Positions 9,701 through 15,800 of a stretch of 15,800 nt of DNA are shown here, piece by piece. The DNA comes from Spirogloea muscicola (taxonomy: Eukaryota; Streptophyta; Zygnematophyceae; Spirogloeales; Spirogloeaceae): the NCBI GenBank assembly GCA_009602725.1, contig WELB01000146.1, positions 1-15,800 of the forward strand. The letters run 5' to 3'. The notes under the pieces were generated by a model. The model was not told the origin of the DNA, did no database searches, and was given only the letters and a program-made list of their open reading frames with translations. The translations under genes were made by a program, and so were the position numbers. Within the stretch, counting starts at the first letter, position 1, and each line of letters opens with the position of its first letter.

Positions 9701-12700
9701 GTGTGTCATCCCAAATAGCATTGTTTTCACTCTCTGGTTTAAGGACCTCCACAATCACACGCACCTTTCACGCCAGTGGAGCACAGTCAATGGCATCAGT
9801 GTGCGCCAAATTTCTTTCTTTGGACAACACCATTAGCACAAACACTATTAGGAGCAAGAGCATCACAAATTGCACACATTCACAGTACTTGCTTTAGGCT
9901 TGGACATTTGGGGTCCAACTGACTGCTGCCAAACACACATGCAGTGTGAATCTTGTAAACCTGTGCTCCACAGTGGCGGTGCACTGCAAGAGCCCTGACG
10001 AACTGTGCAGAGTCTGCAATGCTCGGATCCTGGGATGCCAGATCACAGTTGCATTTATTAGTGAAGCCCACAAAAACTTCATGTTTCTTCACAATGTCTC
10101 TGACATCCCAGAGTGACGAGCATCAATTAGCCAAGCTGACAGACTGCCGCAGCTTGAGCAGCATACCAAGTTACGCTGGTCACTGAGGAGGAAGAAAGCT
10201 GAAGCTGATATTGCAGACACTCGTTTGAGATCCACGTAGTTCAAAGCATCTCCCTCTTTGAACTCCACCAAGCCGTTGTACTGAGCTACCAGTGACTTCA
10301 AGTCAAAGCTGCACTTTGCATCTAGTCTTAGTCAAGCCAACCTAGAAGACATCTGCTGCTATGTACTTCATTTCTTGAGAGGGAGGTCAACACAGCAAGC
10401 TCCATGTCTGTACACACAGTTGCTTATATGACTGTGAAGCTGTTACCGAGAATGACCATCTAGGCTCAATGCTCGAAGCACTAGGATCATCAGAGTGTCA
10501 GGACTCTGATCTACATGATGACTATCAGTTACACACTTTCAACACTTGCAAATCAGTCCTCTTGAGCTTGCTCTCTCCTTTACAGCATCTTCTGTGTGAG
10601 CTTCTGACATACCCTACATTGACATGTGTGAACAGCCACCGAAAACTTCCTCACAAGAATATTGTGCACAGAGCTATATGCAGGAAGTATAAGTCCTTAC
10701 GATGGCTTGTATGGAGCCAAGATGACAACATGAAGTGGATATGCTGATAGATCTGCAAAGTACATGACATGTAACCAGTGCTTATAAGTGACAGCGGCCA
10801 CTGCTAATGAATAGCACAGTGTGTGTCTTGCCACAGCATTAGCAGAGGTTTTGTGAACCTTTAGAATGACGGGGATGGTAAAACTCGAAAAGGAAGTCTT
10901 GGATCGTCTCAAAAGTCAGATTGCCGGAGATGATTATGTAGCGCGATCCCACAACCTTTTGTGCTGAGAAAGTACCACCGTAAGGCCTGGACATGGACCA
11001 ATATGTAAATTGTTAGTAACACAAGGCTGTGCTTACAGGCATTTCACTGAAGTTTGATACAGGGCTGTCCTGTGCAGATGAAGCTTGACATGAACATAAT
11101 AAGACCTGCTGCTATGTGCACAAAGATATAGACGTCATTGCCCACAACACCACATCATGGCTTCAACATCAGGTGGTCTGCCTAGTAGAAACAAGTCTAG
11201 TGATGAAGTATACCGACGAGAAACAATCTCGAGTATGCGGTTGATCTGAAGTGGCAGTATAGCTATTGTCGCAAGGATTGTGCAAATGATGACGAAACGC
11301 CCCCAGGAGGATTTAGGAGTAATATCACCATACCCTACTGTTGAGATCTGCATTCAACAGACCAAGGCGTCACAGTACAGCAATATCAAAACATGAGGAC
11401 TTTGAAGCAAGATAGCCTCAAAAGAAGTGGAAGCAAGCAAGCGAGGCTGTCTGCTGTGACACAGGATCTCCAGAGTGCTTCGCCAGCTTATACGTCAATT
11501 CAAGAGTAGCCTAAATGTGGTTATTTTTAATTTGTTCACTGTACCGTGACAATTGTCAGGTAGAAAGCCTCATAAAAGGATATGCAGCCATACACCGAGT
11601 TGCAAGATAGGCTCTCTTTCACAGAATTCGGAGTAGCTTTGTACTCAACCCATTGCAATGTGCCAGCAGTAATGAAGACTGCACAAATCAATCAAACCAA
11701 CAGTGCACAGTCAGTTCTCATTTGCCACAGACATTGCTAAGCCTAGAATGACTGCACTGTCTGATGCAGCATCATATGCACAGTCCATCGCACAACCTAC
11801 AGGTCACCACCATGCTAGTTTCAATTGAGTGACTGTGCAGAAACAACATATACAATTGTGGAAGGAAATAAGTAAGTAATATGTCAACAAGTCAATTAAC
11901 TCAATAAGAGTACTAACTTACGGATTCCCAGAATGTATATTACAAGAGTCAAGACCTGCTGGGTGATGGTGCTATCAATTATACCCCATCTCTGAAAAGA
12001 TTTTATTGGCCTGCCATTTGCATTTTTAGCAAGAAAGTTTCATACTATGAGACTGTGCAATTCGTGATAAAGTGTAAGACTATCAATTGAAGTAAAGCAC
12101 ACTGGATCTAATTGCTATGCGAGTACGGTCCTAAAAATGATTACTGCTCCTATGTAATTGAGGCCTCCTCCTGCGTGTGGTGGACTTGTCTGGTAGCATG
12201 CTTGCCACAAGCTTGATCAAGGACTTGGCCTGCGAATGCATTCAGAATTGTTCGCAAGTCTGGCCAGCATATGTAGCCAGGGGGGACACAGATTGGCCAA
12301 CTTCGTACCGGAGGACCCGGAAAATGAGTAGTATTCTGAATATTGCCCCATTTCTGCCTGTACCCCTGGCTTGGCAGAGTGAGAAGAGAACGATAGCTGG
12401 TGAGTAATTTGCTTGCATCCCTGGAACTTTTGGAAAGCGGGTTTCCCTAAGCACCAGCAGTACATAAATGGAACTGCTCAACACAGACCACCATGCAGCA
12501 ATAGGGGTAAAGCCTCATTTTGTGAGAGAGTATTGGCATCAATGGAGCAAGACGAGACTCACGTCGCATAGAAGAAGAGCGGAACTGTGCTGAGGAGGTC
12601 AATAATGCCAGGAAGAGAGAAGACATAGTGCAGCCTAACCTGGGCACTGTATTGAAATTGGCATGAGAGACATGTCTGACCTGATACAAGATAAGGCATC

Positions 12701-14369
12701 CAGTCTGACCCGATGCCTGTACATTATGAAGGCCCTGTAAAACAGAATCTGCAACTCAGACTTGACTTATGGGATGAACCAAGGGGGAGTACCTGTACAA
12801 TTTGAGAGCATAGTCAATGAAAAAGAATGCGCTGATGGCAGCAAGCCAGTGTCGAATACCCGCATCTTCCTGTTTGCGGTACCTGCATGAGCAAAAAGAT
12901 ATGCCATTGGGATACAGAGCCACCGCACTCTGTTGCCTAGGCCAAGCATTGGAACACAAGCCTGTGTGGGTTACTTCACCTCTGGACAGGTGGCGTGATC
13001 TTCAATTTGTGCTGATCAATTGCAGAATCATCATGATATTGAGCACCACAGCATGAAGAAGCCAAATCAACGGTGAATGCATACTCACGTTGATATTACG
13101 TAGAAGATAACAGATACAAGACCACCCACAAACTCCATCTGAACGAGCAAGATCAAGTCAGACCTGGTGCATGTTGTCTGAATTGTCAGTCTTGAGAGTG
13201 CATAATGCATGCACTTATAAGATAACCCAACATACAGGCACAAGTTGGAACTGTCTGTGAGTTGCACTATTCACCCCAGCAGCTGAAGGCTTGGCTTGTC
13301 TTTGTGCCCCATTGACTATAGATGCTGATCTATGACTGCTTACAATTGAAGGCAGAGGCTAAAGCACTGTACTGCTAGGGCAGTGGCATTTGCAGAGGCC
13401 CACTTACCATTATAAGAATCACTCCCAGCCAGCCTTGTCGAATCGCGCTGCGCACCTTCAAGGTTGGCGGTGTGCTTCCATACAGTACAGAGTCATGATA
13501 GCTTGCCAACACATCCTGCATCACGCATGCAAAGCTTTGTTGACATAGGAGCACTGAGAACGTGCAATCAACACTGGTATTGGAAGCAGGCTTCTTGCTT
13601 CTGAGATTGAGATGGTTTACCTTGGTGGCCTTGATACGCTTGACCTTCTCAGGCTGACGGTTGAGGTGATTGAGCACCCCAGTGACATTCTCAGGAAGGA
13701 GGTCTTCCAAGCTGACATGGACTCTTGCTTCTCTGATCGTCTCAGTGAGGGTACTCCTACTCTTTCCACGCTTAGGATGTCTTGAGCTGGTTTCCTCATT
13801 GTTGCTGATGGTGAAATGGCCAGAGCTTGATATCTATAGCGATGAGATGCTGTTTCGTAATGAGTAGGTATTTAGATCTCAAGCTCAAGCTCAAGCACAT
13901 GGAGAGGCATGTAATGATGATGACTCACCAGGTACTTGCGGGATTTTATTTGTTGATGCTTGACAGGTCCATCTTCTGTTGGCTCAATGGGCGTGGATAG
14001 CACCGGGACTGATAATTCCAGAAGTGGAGTCTCGCCTCCTTGGATGGCCCTGCCAAACACGGGGTAACAACCGAACCAAGCGCCAAAGGATCAATCTCCT
14101 CCTGAGGAGGACCTCGTGAATTTGCCCAATGTCCAAGGCGTGTCTCAGCTCTGGAGATGTGTGCCACCATTTCCCGGGTTCCCTTTATTAAATGACTTGA
14201 TAAGCGCCTTTGCATTACAGCGACAACAAACCCTAATGCTGACAGTGAACGAATGTACAATCTCTGCAGTAGGCTTGCAGTTGATGCGGACGAGTGCGGG
14301 CTTCACAAACCTGAGCCCGTGCTGCTCCTGAAGGACTTTCCTGGCCGCCTTTTGGAAGCGACCTGCCAT
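6786..14369 (-). CDS. BK/Slo-type potassium channel (21 exons, one apparent frameshift)
   Basis: Exons in gene order: 14311-14369, 13929-14049, 13621-13770, 13408-13515, 13089-13177, 12793-12882, 12563-12634, 12302-12365, 11922-11992, 11545-11678, 11214-11347, 10859-10986, 10701-10752, 10175-10308, 9961-10076, 9643-9764, 9240-9408, 8106-8979, 7595-7820, 7344-7421, 6786-7128. With one extra base in exon 9 discounted, the sum is 3333 bases and 1110 residues. Order: a hydrophilic N-terminus of about 140 residues; S1-S5 (about 155-285), S4 reading FRILLIFRVLRYE; pore FYEAFYLTIVTISTVGYGD (filter about 322-327) and S6; RCK1 from YGGTFSAQKVVGSRYIIISG; the conserved helix region VICMGVLRFKLLASAC; a linker; RCK2 from HILVCIQG (about 822) to the stop. 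The family makes tetrameric potassium channels gated by voltage and cytosolic calcium. No S0 helix and no acidic calcium bowl are seen. Least certain: exons 1-3 and the exon 15 acceptor (10097 also fits). Confidence 0.92.
11940..11942 (-). other. Apparent one-base insertion in the S5 exon of the channel
   Basis: Exon 9 is 71 bases, but phase and conservation require 70. Counting two T rather than three in the plus-strand TTT run gives QQVLTLVIYILGILFITAG across the exon 9-10 border. That is a proper S5 helix and has the same length as in related channels. As written, the frame leaves the S5 reading here and meets TGA early in exon 10. All downstream exons remain open and conserved, which favours a sequence error or a very recent mutation over long decay. 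Confidence 0.8.
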
Positions 14370-14940
14370 CCACCTGGATGGCGTCGATCGCTGCTCAAGT
14401 GCCTGGAGAGACCAGCCTGGCCGTGGATTGCCTCATCCCAGCGGTGAACAGCCTGACCACCGTGAGCCAGCCATGTGGGTCGTCCGCTGCATCTGTGACG
14501 GCGTCGGGCTTCGATTGCAGCGGCAAGCCGCCACCACGGTCGCCAGCCAGCCTCGTGAGAGCGCTGGTCCCCCACACCTGCTACTTCGCTGCACGTCCGC
14601 GACCAGCAGGAGCTATGGGAAGCAAGCTCCAAGCTCCGACCTGCCCGTGGCCCAGCCTCCGCCGCCGCGCAGCCGCGGTTGCCCCGGCAATCGCAACGGC
14701 AGTGGTAGCAAGCAGTGCTGACGACTGCCAGGACCGGAAGCTTCGTCAATGAAGCGAGATAGGCTTTCCCAGCCAATTTATCTTACAATATAATTGCAGT
14801 TTCCTCTTCCTTTTCTGCCAGGGGCTCAGGAAAGTTTCGTCCGCAAATCTGCGGAGCAACCCCCCCGTCAGCCCCGCCTGTGGCCTGGGTCTCCAATCGC
14901 CGCAGGCGGCCGTCGCGCATCGGCCCCTCGCGCGCAGCAG
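14370..14940. other. GC-rich 5' flank of the channel gene
   Basis: This stretch, mainly up to about 14750, is clearly more GC-rich than its surroundings and begins at the proposed channel start codon. Long ORFs on both strands here have biased, low-information composition and no motif. In the frame of the channel start there is an upstream TGA and no earlier ATG after it. It is best read as promoter and 5' UTR, possibly CpG-rich. Confidence 0.5.
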
Positions 14941-14966
14941 TCAGTCTTCAAGAACCCAGTACATAG

Positions 14967-14990
14967 AGAAGTGCGCGCCCATAGAGAAGA
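14967..14990 (+). repeat. 24-base direct repeat, copy 1
   Basis: AGAAGTGCGCGCCCATAGAG followed by AAGA, identical to the copy at 15598-15621. It begins the right-end repeat cluster. Confidence 0.9.
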
Positions 14991-15047
14991 CATACATAAG
15001 TGCTCTAAATACTGTGACGGGGATCACCCCGCTAGCCCAAAAGAAGA

Positions 15048-15131
15048 AGAAGTGGCTCTCCCAATGGGGGCAAGGGGGGGGGGCTGTGAGAAGCCAGCCC
15101 GAAAACAATTGACAAGGTTCGAAGGGGCCAA
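15048..15131 (+). repeat. Composite repeat, right-end copy
   Basis: It reads AGAAGTGGCTCTCCCAATGG, a G-rich run, GGGCTGTGAGAAGCCAGCCC, GAAAACAATTGACAAGGTTC, then GAAGGGGCC. It is the inverted counterpart of 186-279 and lacks that copy's 20-base internal stretch. A run of ten G (15074-15083) replaces the three G of the left-end copies. GGTTCGAAGGG (15116-15126) resembles a Pol III B box. Confidence 0.85.
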
Positions 15132-15222
15132 GGTACGAGCTAAGCAGCGACTGCGGGGCCATGGCAGAACGGGGGAGGATGGATAGCCCAAAAGCTATAT
15201 GCCCACAACGGGGCATGGATTA

Positions 15223-15260
15223 AGCCGGCAGGCCCACCTATGTACAGGTGGCTGTCGGCT
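15223..15260. other. Strong hairpin, 15-bp stem
   Basis: AGCCGGCAG (15223-15231) pairs with CTGTCGGCT (15252-15260) with one G-U pair. CCACCT (15234-15239) pairs with AGGTGG (15246-15251). A two-base bulge (15232-15233) lies between the stems, and the loop is ATGTAC. It could be a structural part of a repeat or a small RNA fold. It does not match a tRNA. Confidence 0.7.
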
Positions 15261-15524
15261 GGACTGACGCTTTACATTTACGGTTATGTTATAACTTTTA
15301 TTGACTCTTACCGGAGGGGCGTGCCCGCTACAACACTGTAGCGCATAGGACTAACCGATAACCAGTAGCCAGCGATTAGCAGATGACGTAATAGACAATG
15401 CCCATAAATACCGGGAACCGGACGGGTGTCGCACTCTGAAGGGTACCCTGAGGGGGCGATGTCCCCTGGGGGCGAGAGTGGGCCCGAGGAGCTTGGGGCT
15501 CCTGAGGGGTGAGAGCAGGCTAAG
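15261..15524. other. GC-rich region with several small palindromes
   Basis: It contains CTACA-ACA-CTGTAG, the palindrome AGGGTACCCT (15441-15450) and AGGAGC-TTGG-GGCTCCT. No coding signal was recognised. It lies between repeat modules and is probably part of the same repeat-derived tract. Confidence 0.5.
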
Positions 15525-15548
15525 AGAAGTGCGCACCCATAGAGAAGA
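15525..15548 (+). repeat. 24-base direct repeat, copy 2
   Basis: Differs from copies 1 and 3 by one base (GCGCACCCAT in place of GCGCGCCCAT). It is followed directly by the GGGAAAGAGGCACT block. Confidence 0.9.
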
Positions 15549-15549
15549 G

Positions 15550-15563
15550 GGGAAAGAGGCACT
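15550..15563 (+). repeat. 14-base block repeated at the window end
   Basis: GGGAAAGAGGCACT occurs here and again at 15787-15800, where the window stops. The second copy suggests the repeat tract continues beyond the window. Confidence 0.7.
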
Positions 15564-15597
15564 CCGCCGAGACCCAGAGGCGGCGGCCATAGAGGAA

Positions 15598-15660
15598 AGA
15601 AGTGCGCGCCCATAGAGAAGAGGGGCTGGCAAAGCCAGCCCAAAAAAGAATGGACAATGT
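15598..15660 (+). repeat. 24-base repeat copy 3 joined to the hairpin module
   Basis: AGAAGTGCGCGCCCATAGAG is followed by a perfect hairpin GGGCTGGC-AAA-GCCAGCCC (15623-15641) and AAAAAAGAATGGACAATGT. From 15604 it is the inverted counterpart of 286-336. The hairpin core also appears at 116-135 and 379-397. Confidence 0.85.
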
Positions 15661-15800
15661 CCAAAGCCAAAGAAAGAGGAGCCGGAAAAAGGACTACACT
15701 ACAAAACACTGCAGAACACAGAAACGATGCAGAGGGAAGCTCAGTACCCACGAGTGAGCAACATCAGGTCTGAGTAGCTCGCTGCAGGGAAAGAGGCACT

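Noticed and set aside
12150-12241. Possible extra channel exon reading AKSLIKLVASMLPDK
   Set aside because: Exon 8 joins exon 9 in phase without it, and S4-S5 length then agrees with related channels. Its only good donor gives the wrong phase.
14140-14300. Continuation of channel exon 1 past 14311, or a separate exon reading REMVAHISRAETRLG
   Set aside because: Only the donor at 14310 gives the phase needed by exon 2. The other readings could not be joined in frame.
14378-14752. Long plus-strand ORF in the GC-rich 5' flank
   Set aside because: Composition is biased (Ala, Ser, Pro, Arg), long ORFs occur on both strands at once, and no motif is visible. GC-rich DNA gives such ORFs by chance.
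15116-15126. tRNA gene suggested by GGTTCGAAGGG
   Set aside because: No acceptor stem, anticodon arm or A box could be aligned around it.
14794-15186. 130-codon plus-strand ORF
   Set aside because: Its second half runs through the composite repeat at 15048-15131, so the reading is repeat-derived.

Overview
The window is eukaryotic nuclear DNA of roughly balanced base composition. It holds two intron-rich genes, both on the minus strand, between repeat-rich ends. Reconstructed introns are about 100-390 bases with GT...AG borders. A plant-type alpha/beta hydrolase next to an animal-like BK (Slo) potassium channel, with short spliced exons, suggests a green alga. That placement is inference; no marker gene is present.

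Layout. 1-397: modular hairpin-bearing repeats, mostly minus-oriented, including a pair of 41-base inverted arms. 398-2686: no recognisable gene; a 41-base tandem duplication, a decayed repeat and one unrecognised ORF. 2687-4728 (minus): a complete seven-exon alpha/beta hydrolase of 278 residues with an intact Ser-Asp-His triad. 4729-6785: no recognised gene; two decayed repeat copies. 6786-14369 (minus): a 21-exon BK-type potassium channel of about 1110 residues, with six membrane segments, a TVGYGD filter and two RCK domains. 14370-14940: GC-rich 5' flank of the channel. 14941-15800: repeats matching those at the left end but mostly in plus orientation, plus a long perfect-stem hairpin.

The exon models come from splice-site reading and family conservation. 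In both genes the exon phases join throughout and the summed coding length is a multiple of three. The one exception is a single extra base in the channel's S5 exon, which shifts the frame in the middle of an otherwise intact gene. Other notable points are the absence of an acidic calcium bowl in RCK2, no visible S0 helix, and the same repeat modules inverted at the two ends. Nothing shows that the two genes work together; they share strand and location only.
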